A stretch of 64,000 bases of DNA from an uncultured Lachnospiraceae bacterium (GCA_910585075.1 CAJUED010000018.1:1-64000); one strand, 5' to 3'; shown: positions 18,101-27,879, counted from the stretch's first letter. Notes: generated by a model from the sequence alone, not told the origin. Translations and numbers: made by a program.

Positions 18101-20218
18101 TTATTCGGTTTTCTCAAAGGTATGCTTCAAATAATAAAATCCATAAGCAGGCACATTCACCCCTGCGGCCTTTCTGACCTCACCTGTAATCAAATCCGTG
18201 TAGTCTCCGTCTGTCTCATTGATCCAGGCGGTCTTATCAAACTCGCTGAAATTAAACAGTCCGATAATCTTATCGCCCTCAAAATACCTGCCTATGCACA
18301 GCACCGACTGATCCCATGTTTCAATGGTCCAGGTATCCGCATTCGACACAAAGGCTTTTTCCCTTTTCCGAATCTGCTCTAACTGGTTCAGGCTGGTGAA
18401 CATTTTCCCTTCCACCGTATTTAAATCGGAAATATTCTCCGCCAGCTTCCAGTTCATAACGCCCCTGTGAATGTATCTGGAATCCTCCACCTTCCGAGGG
18501 TCTTCTTTGTAGGTATAATCGTTCACCTGTCCAATCTCATCCCCGCTGTAAATTACCGGAATACCGGACTGCATGAACATATAAGCGTGAAGCATCACAT
18601 CAAACCGGATTGCTTTTTCCATGGCTGCCTCATCCTGCTCAAATCCTGCCTTCTCGATACCGCACATGGATGCGGTGGTTCCGCAGAACCTGGCGTCCCC
18701 TGACACAGGGTCCGCATTGTAAAGTTCCCCGCGGCTGTTGCTGTCCCCTGCATATCCCTGGAAATAATCATTCAGGTACTTCTTGTGGGAGCGTTCCCCG
18801 ATTCCATCCAGCATAAGGGTGCCGTAATCAAGGCCCCAGCCGATATCGTCATGACAGCGCAGATAATTCAAAAATACATAGTCCTTCGGCAGTCCGTTCA
18901 CAATATCCAGCTGCTTTTTCAAGAGACGCACATCCCTTGTGGCTACCGTGTGCCAGGTGGTTGCCATGGTGGTCACATTGTAGAGCATATGGCATTCCGG
19001 TTTTTCCACCGTGCCAAAGTAAGGCACCACCTTTTCAGGCTCCATAACCACCTCCCCAAGAAGGAGAACTCCCGGACATACAATCTCACTGATGATCCGC
19101 ATCATACGCACAATGGTATGTACCTGAGGAAGGTTTCTGCACTGGGTGTTTAACTCCTTCCAGATATAAGGAACCGCATCAATACGGATAATATCAATTC
19201 CCCTGTTTGCAAGATAAAGGAAATTGTACATCATTTCATTGAAAACCCTTGGATTCTTATAATTCAAATCCCACTGGTAGGGATAAAAGGAAGTCATCAC
19301 AAAATGCCCTGCATCCGGCAGCCAGGTAAAATTTCCCGGCGCTGTGGTGGGAAATACCTGAGGCACTGTCCGCTCATACTGGGAAGGTATCTCGTCGTTT
19401 TCAAAGAAGAAATAACGGCTCATATATTCCCCGTCTCCCTGACGTGCCTTCTTTGCCCACTCATGATCCTCGGAAGTATGGTTCATGACAAAATCCATAC
19501 ATACGTTAATGCCCTTTTTGTGACAGGATGCGGTGAGACTGTCCAAATCCTCCATGGAGCCAAGCTTTTCCTGCACCTTCCTAAAATCCGCCACCGCGTA
19601 GCCGCCGTCCGAGCGTCCCTCCACGGTCTCAAGGAAAGGCATCAGGTGAATGTAATTCACGTTACATTTTTCAATGTAGTCAAGCTTATTCTCCACGCCC
19701 TTCATATTTCCTGCAAAGTTATCAATATAGAACATCATGCCAAGCATATCGTTCTTTTTGTACCATTCCCTGTTGGCCTCCCGGTCCGCATCCTGGGCCT
19801 TTAACTCTTTATTTCTCTCCACAAAGAAGTTTTTCATATTATCCATCAGCTCTGCAAACATGGAATCATTCTCATATAATTCCATATAAAGCCAGCGGAG
19901 CTCATCGTGATGCTTTTTAAGCCGCTCCATATAAATTCCGTCTTCTTTTGCAGCCTGCGGCGATACTTCCTTTGCCTCCCCGGCGTCTTCCTTAACCGTT
20001 CCGTCCACCTCTACGGCGTTTTCCTTTACGGAAACTTCCTCATCCGTCAAAAGGTCCGCCGCCTGCTTTGCCGCGGCATTTTCTTCCTGCAGCGGAGATT
20101 CCTCTTTTATAGGTTTCTCAAGTTCCTGAGCTGCAGCTGATACAGGAGCTTCCTCCTTCACATTCTTCACGGTTTCTTTCTTACGAACCGGCTGTCTTTT
20201 TTTCACCTGTTTTCTCAT
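18101..20218 (-). CDS. GH13 amylosucrase/sucrose hydrolase-type enzyme with long charged N-terminal extension
   Basis: Alpha-amylase superfamily enzyme closest to subfamily GH13_4. The first 90 or so residues are a low-complexity Lys/Glu/Ala/Val tract beginning with a basic stretch, unusual for the family. The helical N-domain with the ELYENDSMFAEL pattern and the barrel follow. Catalytic residues are visible: nucleophile Asp in IIRIDAVPY, acid/base Glu in LLGEVV, and the transition-state Asp in RCHDDIGW. There is no signal peptide. Beside an alpha-galactosidase and a sugar ABC importer it would split the sucrose released from raffinose, or polymerise its glucose. Hydrolase and transferase cannot be separated by eye. 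Confidence 0.82.
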   Translation of the reverse strand: MRKQVKKRQPVRKKETVKNVKEEAPVSAAAQELEKPIKEESPLQEENAAAKQAADLLTDEEVSVKENAVEVDGTVKEDAGEAKEVSPQAAKEDGIYMERLKKHHDELRWLYMELYENDSMFAELMDNMKNFFVERNKELKAQDADREANREWYKKNDMLGMMFYIDNFAGNMKGVENKLDYIEKCNVNYIHLMPFLETVEGRSDGGYAVADFRKVQEKLGSMEDLDSLTASCHKKGINVCMDFVMNHTSEDHEWAKKARQGDGEYMSRYFFFENDEIPSQYERTVPQVFPTTAPGNFTWLPDAGHFVMTSFYPYQWDLNYKNPRVFNEMMYNFLYLANRGIDIIRIDAVPYIWKELNTQCRNLPQVHTIVRMMRIISEIVCPGVLLLGEVVMEPEKVVPYFGTVEKPECHMLYNVTTMATTWHTVATRDVRLLKKQLDIVNGLPKDYVFLNYLRCHDDIGWGLDYGTLMLDGIGERSHKKYLNDYFQGYAGDSNSRGELYNADPVSGDARFCGTTASMCGIEKAGFEQDEAAMEKAIRFDVMLHAYMFMQSGIPVIYSGDEIGQVNDYTYKEDPRKVEDSRYIHRGVMNWKLAENISDLNTVEGKMFTSLNQLEQIRKREKAFVSNADTWTIETWDQSVLCIGRYFEGDKIIGLFNFSEFDKTAWINETDGDYTDLITGEVRKAAGVNVPAYGFYYLKHTFEKTE

Positions 20219-20276
20219 AATTCCACCTCTTATCCACTTTCTACTCGTCGTTTTCCCATAAAATTGTCGTTATAAA

Positions 20277-20342
20277 ATCATTTTACGGAATCACTTTATA
20301 TGATATCATTTTCCATGAGATCATTTCTTATAAAATCATTTT
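20277..20342. repeat. AT-rich ATCATTT repeats between HAD and GH13 genes
   Basis: ATCATT(T) recurs at 20277, 20305, 20320 and 20335 (spacing 28, 15 and 15) in an AT-rich spacer with ATAAAATC units. The last steps share the 15-base period of the array at 3227. Function unknown; it may simply be degenerate AT-rich spacer. Confidence 0.4.
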
Positions 20343-20365
20343 TTGTAAAATAACCTTTTATCATA

Positions 20366-21211
20366 TCACGATTCTATAATATGATGCTTTAAAAATCCAT
20401 GCCATATACCATCTTCCAATACGGACGGGCATATATCGTCAGCAACCCTCTTAAGCTCATCCTGACCATTGTCCATACATATGCCAAGGCCTGCCGTTTC
20501 CAGCATTTCCAGGTCGTTGATACTGTCCCCAAAGGCCACACTCCGCCCAACAGGCACATGAAGATGCTCACAAATAAGTTCCACAGCTTTTCCCTTATGA
20601 AATCGTTTGTTTATCAATTCCCCGTTAATAAAACCATACGCATCCACCCCCGGTATACTGAATACAAAACCGGAAGACAGCTTTTCCCTGGGCACTTTAA
20701 GCTGCTCCCAGGAAGTACATGCAATGATGATTTTATATATGGGCTGCCCCTGATACGCCTTCATGGGAAACACATTTAAGGACTTCTCTATCTGCTCCCT
20801 CCAGCGCAGCAGCTCACTGTTATTTCCCTCTCCCGCATGAGCGCGCAGAAACTCCTTGAATTCTTCATCCGCATAAGAGCCGTCCATGCATTCCACCGTG
20901 CGGAAAATACCATTTTCCTTTAAAAGCTCCATTGCAAACTTCTTTGTTTCTTCCGTCACAGGACAGTCAAGAAGCACTTCCTTTTGGTATTCAATATAGC
21001 TTCCCGCACTGGCTATTATCCCATCAAATTCATAATTTAGCAAGGGCAAAAGCATGCCGTAGCTTCTCCCGGTACACAAAAACACATAATGCCCCCGCTC
21101 CCTGGCCTTTTTTATGGCACGAATTGCAGAATCCGGAGGTTCATTCTGCCCCGGCAGAGTAAGTGTTCCGTCGATATCCAGAAAAATAATCTTTTTTTCC
21201 ATCTTTTCCAC
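20366..21211 (-). CDS. Cof-type HAD family hydrolase
   Basis: Haloacid dehalogenase superfamily phosphatase, 281 residues, with a C2-type cap. Motif I is FLDIDGTLT, motif II lies in FLCTGRSYG, and motifs III/IV are the Lys of the KAVELI helix and FGDSINDLEM. Such enzymes dephosphorylate sugar phosphates or flavin and nucleotide phosphates. Its place between the ABC permeases and the glycoside hydrolases suggests sugar-phosphate housekeeping during growth on the imported sugar (inference). Confidence 0.85.
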   Translation of the reverse strand: MEKMEKKIIFLDIDGTLTLPGQNEPPDSAIRAIKKARERGHYVFLCTGRSYGMLLPLLNYEFDGIIASAGSYIEYQKEVLLDCPVTEETKKFAMELLKENGIFRTVECMDGSYADEEFKEFLRAHAGEGNNSELLRWREQIEKSLNVFPMKAYQGQPIYKIIIACTSWEQLKVPREKLSSGFVFSIPGVDAYGFINGELINKRFHKGKAVELICEHLHVPVGRSVAFGDSINDLEMLETAGLGICMDNGQDELKRVADDICPSVLEDGIWHGFLKHHIIES

Positions 21212-21347
21212 CCTTCCATATCACCGTCCCTGCAATCCCGGCAAAAAGAATGAGACCGCCGCCAACCAATCAGCAATCCATATCGGACCTGCTGATTTTA
21301 AATCAATTAGCGCCAGTCTCATTACAACTTAAAAACCCCTTTTACCC

Positions 21348-22208
21348 TTATTTAACTGCACCTGAAGTTACACCTTCTACAATATAGCGCTGTAAGAACA
21401 TATACAGTATTAAAATCGGCAGCATTGCCAGCAGCAGAGCCGCCATTACCAGGCCGATATCCGTGGAGTAGGTTCCATAGAATACCTGTGTGGCAATCGG
21501 AATGGTATACAATTCTTTTCTTGCAAGCACAAGGCTGGGAAGAAGGTAGTCATTCCAGAATGCCATTGCGTCAATGATTGCAACGGTTGCAATAGTGGGT
21601 TTCAGCAACGGGAATACAATTTTCCAGTAAATCTGCCAACGGCTGCAGCCGTCGATTGTGCCTGCCTCCTCAAGGGCAATGGGCACATTTGTATGGATTG
21701 CCCCATGGAACATAAAGGTTGCCATGGATACGGAAAATCCTACATGCATGAAAATCAGGGTTGCACGGTGATTCAAAATACCGAACACACCGCCGTACAA
21801 AGATACCAGGGGAATCATCAATACCTGGAAAGGAATTACCATGGAAGCAATCATCATTCCAAACAAAGCGCCGCATGCTTTCCATTTGTTACGCACAATC
21901 ACATAAGCAGCCATGGAAGCAAGCAGAATCGTAAGGATTGTGGAAAGGATTGTGATGAAAGCCGAGTTTCCGAAGGAACGCCAGAAATCCATTTTCTTCA
22001 TGGCTTCCGGGAAATTCTGTAAGGTAAATCCGTGGGCACCTACCAGCGCCAATGGGTCGGATGTAATATCCGCTTTTGTCTTAAATACATTCACTAATAC
22101 TAAAATAAACGGAAAAATGAAACATATAAAAAGCACGATCAAAATAACAATGGAAACAGCGTGCCGTATTTTCCGATTGCGCGCAGCTCTTTCATTTAAA
22201 TCATCCAT
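21348..22208 (-). CDS. Carbohydrate ABC transporter permease (MalG type)
   Basis: Inner-membrane permease of 286 residues with six predicted transmembrane helices and the cytoplasmic EAA loop EEAGTIDGCSRWQIYWK that docks the ATPase. It overlaps the upstream permease by one base (TAATG), showing coupled translation. The shared ATPase is not encoded nearby, as is usual for Firmicutes sugar importers that use a common MsmK/MsiK protein. It forms the channel with the permease at 22208-23089 and takes substrate from the lipoprotein at 23278. Confidence 0.9.
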   Translation of the reverse strand: MDDLNERAARNRKIRHAVSIVILIVLFICFIFPFILVLVNVFKTKADITSDPLALVGAHGFTLQNFPEAMKKMDFWRSFGNSAFITILSTILTILLASMAAYVIVRNKWKACGALFGMMIASMVIPFQVLMIPLVSLYGGVFGILNHRATLIFMHVGFSVSMATFMFHGAIHTNVPIALEEAGTIDGCSRWQIYWKIVFPLLKPTIATVAIIDAMAFWNDYLLPSLVLARKELYTIPIATQVFYGTYSTDIGLVMAALLLAMLPILILYMFLQRYIVEGVTSGAVK

Positions 22209-23089
22209 TATGCTGACACCTCCGCTTTCTTACCAATGTATACCTGAAGTACGCCTACAACTGCACAGACAATAAATAATATCAGTGCTTCAGCCTGACC
22301 GGTACCATAATTCTTGTATGTAAACGCCTGATTGTACACGTGCATAGCCGCCATAACAGAGCTGTTAAAGGGCTCGCCGTTTGTCAAAGAAAGGTTTACA
22401 TCATATACCATGAAACATCTTGTAATTGTAAGGAACAGACACTGTACAAAAGAAGAAACCATAAGCGGTACGGAAATATGGATGATGGACTGCATATTTG
22501 TACATCCGTCAATCCTTGCCGCTTCCAGTACATCGGCTGATACACTCATGAAGCCCGCCACGTAAATCAACATCATGTATCCTGCATACTGCCATACGGA
22601 TACGATAATCAGACATAACATGGCTCCGTTCGTGGTTGCCAGCCAGGATGTGGACAGAGCTCCTATGGAAAGAGACTCGCCGATTGCAACAAAAGCACGG
22701 TTAAATACAAACTTCCAGATATAACCAAGTACGATACCACCAATCAGGTTGGGGATGAAGAAACCTGCCCGGAAGAAATTCTGGCCTTTGACACCGCTGG
22801 TAACCAAAAATGCCAGGATAAACGCCACAACGTTTACAAGCACAACCGCTATGATAGAATAAATAAAAGTTCTGCCAAGAGCCTGCCAATAAGCGGCATC
22901 TGCAAAAGTAGACACATAATTTGCGAATCCAACAAAAGGTTTCTGCCTAGAAACACCGTCCCAGCTTGTAAAGGTCAGATACAAACCATATATGAACGGT
23001 AAAATAACCACAGCAACAAATGTTACCGTCGTAATGCCGGCAAACATAAGAAACTGTTTGCATTTAAAAGACATACTACTTGTATCCAT
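22208..23089 (-). CDS. Carbohydrate ABC transporter permease (MalF type)
   Basis: First permease of the sugar importer, 293 residues and about six transmembrane helices, with the EAA loop LEAARIDGCTNMQSI. It belongs to the MalF/UgpA-like family whose Lachnospiraceae members take up raffinose, melibiose and related oligosaccharides. The downstream alpha-galactosidase and amylosucrase-type enzymes support an alpha-galactoside substrate, though the exact sugar is inferred from context only. Confidence 0.9.
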   Translation of the reverse strand: MDTSSMSFKCKQFLMFAGITTVTFVAVVILPFIYGLYLTFTSWDGVSRQKPFVGFANYVSTFADAAYWQALGRTFIYSIIAVVLVNVVAFILAFLVTSGVKGQNFFRAGFFIPNLIGGIVLGYIWKFVFNRAFVAIGESLSIGALSTSWLATTNGAMLCLIIVSVWQYAGYMMLIYVAGFMSVSADVLEAARIDGCTNMQSIIHISVPLMVSSFVQCLFLTITRCFMVYDVNLSLTNGEPFNSSVMAAMHVYNQAFTYKNYGTGQAEALILFIVCAVVGVLQVYIGKKAEVSA

Positions 23090-23205
23090 ATCTTAATGTC
23101 TCCCTTCTCTCATCCTCTTTCACTTATGAGGAAAGTCTGTCAGGAGGTGCAGGAATACGGCCTTAAGTAACCCGTTTTCTTATGCTCTTGCCATACCCCG
23201 CTTTT

Positions 23206-23238
23206 GTGACAGCTCAGACAAAAAATCTGAGCTGCCAC
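23206..23238 (-). promoter_or_regulatory. Intercistronic hairpin after the sugar-binding protein gene
   Basis: Arms 23206-23218 (GTGACAGCTCAGA) and 23226-23238 pair with one G-U. It sits 40 bases after the binding-protein stop. Such stem-loops usually stabilise or partially terminate the transcript so that the binding protein is made in excess over the permeases. Confidence 0.6.
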
Positions 23239-23277
23239 CACTTTTCTCACTCCCGACAAGACATCCTAAATTATATT

Positions 23278-24591
23278 TTAGTGCTCTACAGGAGTTGTAG
23301 ATGACCAATAGCTTTCAATTTCGGAAGCCAGACCTGCACGGTCTACCTGGCCTGCCAGATATTTCTGGAAAGAAGCACCATTCTTTGAATAATGGTCATC
23401 CGGTAAGTAATCATAGTTTCCAATCAGATTTCCGCCGTCAGCATATGCTTTTACGGAAATTGACAACGGATCTAACGCGTCAGCATTGATATTGCTGTAA
23501 GCAGGAACAAGAGCACAGTCCTCTGTCAGGAACTTGTTGCCGGCTTCATCAAATACAAGCCAGTTCAGGAAATCCTTTGCTGCCTGCTGCTGTTCTGCGG
23601 AAGTATTTTCAGATGAATCAATGATGAAGTATTTGGAACCGCCGCCAACCAGCTTCTTGTTGGAGCCGTCGCTGGTGTTCTGAGGTACAGGCATCATACC
23701 CATCTTCTCAGAGTAATCATATGCGTTGATCATGGACCAATCCCAGTTACCACCGAACATAAATGCAATCTCGCCCTCAGCCAGCTTCTGCTCGGAAACT
23801 TCACGCTCTGCTGCAACCGGTGAACCTGCCGCATAATTGTACTTCATTAAAACATCGAAGGTATCCATCAGGGAATTCCACTTTTCATTGTTTGCAAGGT
23901 CAGCGCTGCCTTCATGGAGGGAAGTAACGAATGCTTCCACATCTGACTGCTCCTCATAAACCTGTGCAAGATAGTGAGCGCCCATGGACCAGTCTTCCTT
24001 CATGATACCGGTAGGAGCTTCCATACCGCCTGCAACCAGCTGGTCTAAAAGACCCTGGAATGCATCTAACGTATCATAGTTCTCAGGCTTGAATTCCTCG
24101 CCTGTGATCGCTTCGATTGCTGTTGCGTTGTACATAACGCCACGTGCTTCAATACATACCGGGAAGCCCATTACCTTTCCGTCTACGCTGATGGCGTAAT
24201 CGGTGTTGGCAACCCATTCTTCATCACTTAAGTCAATTGCGTGCTCAGCGCCAAGAGAATATACGTCCTTTGCGTCTACCATGGAAATGGTGTAAGGATC
24301 GTTTGCAGAATATCTTGTTGCCAGATGAGCTGCTACTGTGTCGCTGGAATAGTAGATTTCTACATCCACACCTGTTGCCGCACTGTACTCCTCAGCCATC
24401 TCAACGAACTGATCCTGAATCTCACTCTTGGTGTTAAAAATAGTAATAGATACTCCTGTGCTCTCAGCTCCTCCGGCACTTTCGCCTGAGCCTTCTGCGC
24501 TTCCACTTCCTGAATCAGAACCGCCACCACATGCAACAAGAGACAAAGACATAGCTGTTACGAGCGCCATTGCAAGTAACTTCTTTTTCAT
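23278..24591 (-). CDS. Sugar ABC transporter substrate-binding lipoprotein
   Basis: Extracytoplasmic solute-binding protein of 437 residues. A lipoprotein signal (MKKKLLAMALV, lipobox LVAC with Cys at 21) is followed by a Gly/Ser-rich tether and a family 1 binding fold with FNTKSEIQDQF early and a C-terminal DFLNWLVFDEAG segment. I chose the start at 24591 because AGGAGGA lies about 9 bases upstream; an upstream in-frame start would bury the signal. It heads the importer operon and has a strong promoter at 24818-24846. Confidence 0.92.
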   Translation of the reverse strand: MKKKLLAMALVTAMSLSLVACGGGSDSGSGSAEGSGESAGGAESTGVSITIFNTKSEIQDQFVEMAEEYSAATGVDVEIYYSSDTVAAHLATRYSANDPYTISMVDAKDVYSLGAEHAIDLSDEEWVANTDYAISVDGKVMGFPVCIEARGVMYNATAIEAITGEEFKPENYDTLDAFQGLLDQLVAGGMEAPTGIMKEDWSMGAHYLAQVYEEQSDVEAFVTSLHEGSADLANNEKWNSLMDTFDVLMKYNYAAGSPVAAEREVSEQKLAEGEIAFMFGGNWDWSMINAYDYSEKMGMMPVPQNTSDGSNKKLVGGGSKYFIIDSSENTSAEQQQAAKDFLNWLVFDEAGNKFLTEDCALVPAYSNINADALDPLSISVKAYADGGNLIGNYDYLPDDHYSKNGASFQKYLAGQVDRAGLASEIESYWSSTTPVEH

Positions 24592-24748
24592 TTTTTCATT
24601 TCCTCCTTCATAAAACCTTTGAATTGATATGTAGTAGTGTTTCCAGTTGGGAATTCCCACTGAAAGCTTTATGCCTGCCCGTCTATTGGGATACGGCATA
24701 AATTTGAAGTAAAAAAATAAGTTGTAGAACTTATAGTGCCGATTTCAA

Positions 24749-24783
24749 TGTGCACAATAAGCGCTAGCAACTTTTGTGCAACA
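24749..24783. promoter_or_regulatory. Operator-like palindromes in the leader of the sugar operon
   Basis: TGTGCACA (24749-24756) and the overlapping AGCGCT/GCTAGC palindromes (24760-24768), with TTGTGCAACA at 24774-24783, lie downstream of the promoter. LacI-family operators are CG-centred dyads of this size, and a LacI gene lies 2 kb away, so this is a reasonable operator candidate. Confidence 0.4.
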
Positions 24784-24817
24784 TAAAAACCGCCAGACAT
24801 ATCTAATTGCATGTATT

Positions 24818-24846
24818 ATCGTATCATCCGTTCAAAAATATGTCAA
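24818..24846 (-). promoter_or_regulatory. Sigma-A promoter of the sugar importer operon
   Basis: Minus strand TTGACA (24846-24841), 17-base spacer, TACGAT (24823-24818). The divergent spacer 24592-25201 otherwise holds AT-rich sequence, the operator-like dyads and the yesL-side promoter, and no gene. Confidence 0.65.
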
Positions 24847-25002
24847 TCGTTTATTATAAATTTTATCCACAAAATGCAAATTATGTAATTTCTATACAAA
24901 TTAATTATATCAAATTTATATATAGTGTACAAATTTTATTCATTTACAATTTTTAACATATTTTTTACACTCCCAAAGCATGACAATCCTTTGATATTCT
25001 TA

Positions 25003-25031
25003 TTGCACAATTTGTCTTTTATTGATACAAT
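25003..25031 (+). promoter_or_regulatory. Promoter candidate for the yesL-like gene
   Basis: TTGCAC (25003-25008), 17-base spacer, TACAAT (25026-25031). This leaves a leader of about 165 bases before the gene at 25202. Confidence 0.45.
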
Positions 25032-25201
25032 AATATGTCAAAGGATTTCACAAACATTCGCCACATAGTTCTTTATAGCAATCCTGTTTAAATTCTGATA
25101 TACTTAGACGGAATACATTTATTAAAGTAAAGAAGTGATTACACAGGCAAATTTGTGCCTACGCAATAATATGATGAAAGTTTGCAGGTTGTGGAAAGGG
25201 T

Positions 25202-25933
25202 ATGGTTATTTATATGTTCGACAGATTTTTTAATCAGGACACTCCATTCTGGAATGAGATGGGCAATATTTTTGATATTTTTATACTGAACACGCTCTGG
25301 CTCATCTGCTGTCTTCCGGTTATTACCATAGGTCCTTCCACCACGGCGTTTTATTACGCTATGATTCAACTGGCACGTGGAGAGAGCGGCTCTGTGTCCA
25401 AGGATTTTTTCCGTTCCTTTAAACAGAATTTCAAGCAGGGAATTTCTCTTGGCATCCCCCTTCTTGCCCTTGGTCTTTTCCTTATTATAGACATTCGTAT
25501 GTGCTATCATGCCGGGACAGGTATATACAGCTTTTTTATGTTCTTTTTCGCCGCAATCTTTTTATTCTGGCTGTTTATCACTCTGTATGCTTTCCCGATT
25601 CTGGCCAAATTTGACAAAAAAAACAGGGAAATTCTCCTCTGGGCTTTCGTTCTTTCCATACGGAACCTGTGGCGCACCCTTCTGATGATTGCCGTGCTGG
25701 CATTCGGCCTTTGGACCTGTCATATTTTAATCGGACTGATTTTTATTGCCCCCGGCCTTATCGTCTGGTGTAATGCCCACCTGGCAGTTTCCGCACTGAA
25801 GTCTTATCTTCCTAACCCATGCGCCGAACAGGAACTGAAACCTCTTAACTTTGGTGAGGAAGATATCCCTGGACAGGAAGAATCCACACTCCCACAGCAG
25901 GCCGACGAAGAAAACGGGCACCCGCAAATTTAG
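25202..25933 (+). CDS. YesL/DUF624 family membrane protein
   Basis: Integral membrane protein of 243 residues that starts with the family signature MFDRFFNQDTPFWNEMG and has about five hydrophobic segments, including NTLWLICCLPVITIGPSTTA. The C-terminal 40 residues are acidic and soluble. YesL-type proteins are regularly encoded beside carbohydrate ABC importers and are thought to assist or regulate them; no biochemical role is established to my knowledge. It is divergent from the importer and forms a pair with the next gene (11-base gap). Confidence 0.82.
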   Translation: MVIYMFDRFFNQDTPFWNEMGNIFDIFILNTLWLICCLPVITIGPSTTAFYYAMIQLARGESGSVSKDFFRSFKQNFKQGISLGIPLLALGLFLIIDIRMCYHAGTGIYSFFMFFFAAIFLFWLFITLYAFPILAKFDKKNREILLWAFVLSIRNLWRTLLMIAVLAFGLWTCHILIGLIFIAPGLIVWCNAHLAVSALKSYLPNPCAEQELKPLNFGEEDIPGQEESTLPQQADEENGHPQI

Positions 25934-25944
25934 AATGCGCAGAA

Positions 25945-26700
25945 ATGAGGAAAATCATGAAAAAAAAGAAAAAGCCCGAATCCGCCTTTCTTAAAGAACT
26001 GCGCCGGGACCTTCAAACATTAAAAAGTCTTCCATTCAAAAAGAAACTGGTTTTTTTCTGGGATTATTATAAGTGGCCGGCTATCACAGCCGCCTTTATC
26101 CTGATTACCATCTGCACTTTTGCCCATATGTTTTATGAGGGACAAAAGCCCTGCCGCCTGCGGGTATGTGTTGTGCTGAATACGGACGACAATTGTTCTC
26201 CCTGGTTTGAGCCCTTTGTGAAAGAACTGCAGGCCGACGGAAAACCCGGCGCAGTGGATATCAACTTAGACCAGCCCTTTGACTATGATAACAAATACTA
26301 TTACGTCCAGGAAATTGAGGTCATGACCACTATCTCCTCCGGGCGCATGGACATAGCCGTCTGCGGACCGGACATGTACAGCTATGTGCTTGCCTTAAAC
26401 GCCTGTCTTCCTCTTGACAGTTCCCTTTCCCCGGAGCTTTCTTCTTCCCTGATGGAGAGCGGAAAACTTGTCTATGACACGGCAGGTCTGACCATAGATG
26501 AGCACGGAAACACCAATCCGGCGGACGGTATTGACGGCTATTATGCCGTGGATTTGTCCGGAACGGAATTTTATGATTTATATAATAAAGCGAAAGACGG
26601 CATAGAGGAGCCCCTTTACGCCGTCATCATTTCCAATACCGAGCATTTGGAAGATTGCGAAGCCCTGCTCAAAGCTCTGACCACTCCTGCATCTTCCTGA
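25945..26700 (+). CDS. Single-pass membrane protein of unknown function, partner of YesL
   Basis: A 251-residue protein with a very basic cytoplasmic N-terminus (MKKKKKPES), one transmembrane helix (about residues 45-65, AITAAFILITICTF) and an extracytoplasmic domain of some 180 residues. I recognise no catalytic motif. The outer domain resembles in outline a compact periplasmic-binding-like lobe (VCVVLNTDD, DIAVCGPDMYSYVLAL), but this is a weak impression. It shares the transcript with the YesL-like gene and converges on the LacI gene, so a role in carbohydrate uptake or its sensing is plausible. Confidence 0.65.
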   Translation: MRKIMKKKKKPESAFLKELRRDLQTLKSLPFKKKLVFFWDYYKWPAITAAFILITICTFAHMFYEGQKPCRLRVCVVLNTDDNCSPWFEPFVKELQADGKPGAVDINLDQPFDYDNKYYYVQEIEVMTTISSGRMDIAVCGPDMYSYVLALNACLPLDSSLSPELSSSLMESGKLVYDTAGLTIDEHGNTNPADGIDGYYAVDLSGTEFYDLYNKAKDGIEEPLYAVIISNTEHLEDCEALLKALTTPASS

Positions 26701-26721
26701 CACTTTCTCCACGCTCTCTTA

Positions 26722-27699
26722 TCAGGTAGTTTCACGTTCTATCAGACTGACCGGAAGAACGGTTCTCTTGGCCACCAGTTTTCCTGCAACGGAGTCATGC
26801 AGAAGATTAATTGCAATCTCAGCCATCTCCTTCACCGGCTGGTGAATGGTAGTGAGCTGAGGCGTGGTAAGACGTGCAATATTCGTATCGTCAAAACCGA
26901 TTATCTTAAGCTGCTCCGGTACCGCAATATGACGCTTACGGCAGGTCTGCAGAGTCTGGGCCGCAATTACGTCACTGTTTACAAACATTCCATCCGTTTC
27001 CGGATATTTTTCCAATATATTCTCCAGCATTTCTTCATATTCCATGTAGTAATACTGGGTATCTTCCGTATAAATTTCCGCAAAAGGAATTTTCTTTCTC
27101 TCGCAGACTTCCTTAAACCCTTCGGTGCGCATATCGGCAGGCATGGATATGGTACCGATATTACCCACATGCAAAAGATGCTTACAACCACATTCAATCA
27201 GCTTTTCCGCTGCCAATGCCCCTCCCTGCTTGTTATCGCATTCCACCGAAGCGGTTCCATTATCCAGAAAACGCTCTATTGTAATCACCGGGACATCAAC
27301 CCCATCAAATACCTCCAAAGCTACCGAGCCGCTGCACAAAATAATGCCCGCCACTTTATGATTGATACACATCCGGATAGATTCTTCTTCTCTCTCATGA
27401 ATACACTGTGAATTGCACAGTAAAATCTTATAACCCTTTTCGTAAGCCCTTGCTTCCAGATTGCTGATAAGCTCCGCAAAATACGGATGGCTCACATGTG
27501 GAACAATAAGTCCTATGGTATTGGTACTTTTCATTCGAAGGCTCCTTGCCGCTTCATTTGGCTGATAGTTCAGGTCCTTCATTGCCTCATCTACTTTTTT
27601 ACGTGTGTTTTCGCTTATATATCCCCGATTATTGATTACCCGGGATACCGTGCTGGTGGTTAACCCCGCCAGTTTTGCAACGTCCTTAAGAGTGGCCAT
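26722..27699 (-). CDS. LacI family transcriptional regulator
   Basis: Sugar-responsive repressor of 325 residues. The N-terminal helix-turn-helix reads TLKDVAKLAGLTTSTVSRVI, followed by the hinge (NEAARSLR) and a periplasmic-binding-like effector domain with GLIVPHVSHPYFAEL and IIGFDDTNIARLTTP. It lies close to the sugar importer, YesL pair and glycoside hydrolases and is the obvious candidate regulator of that region. A dyad in its own leader (27731-27747) may be an autoregulatory site. Confidence 0.9.
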   Translation of the reverse strand: MATLKDVAKLAGLTTSTVSRVINNRGYISENTRKKVDEAMKDLNYQPNEAARSLRMKSTNTIGLIVPHVSHPYFAELISNLEARAYEKGYKILLCNSQCIHEREEESIRMCINHKVAGIILCSGSVALEVFDGVDVPVITIERFLDNGTASVECDNKQGGALAAEKLIECGCKHLLHVGNIGTISMPADMRTEGFKEVCERKKIPFAEIYTEDTQYYYMEYEEMLENILEKYPETDGMFVNSDVIAAQTLQTCRKRHIAVPEQLKIIGFDDTNIARLTTPQLTTIHQPVKEMAEIAINLLHDSVAGKLVAKRTVLPVSLIERETT

Positions 27700-27730
27700 T
27701 TTTCATCTTCTCCTTTCCGCCAATCTTATT

Positions 27731-27747
27731 AACGTAATGTATACGTT
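27731..27747. promoter_or_regulatory. Operator-like dyad upstream of the LacI gene
   Basis: AACGTA and TACGTT arms separated by five bases, 30 bases before the LacI start. The size suits a LacI-family site; it does not match the palindromes in front of the sugar operon. Confidence 0.35.
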
Positions 27748-27879
27748 CTGCATATTTTCCTTAATATTCAGGTTTGTAAAACCTAACTTAATATTAACAC
27801 AAAACATCTTTTTTTTCAAGCCAACGGATTGTTCCGTGTTTTACTTCCGGCAGCAAAATGTATGGTCATTTTTGCAGTC

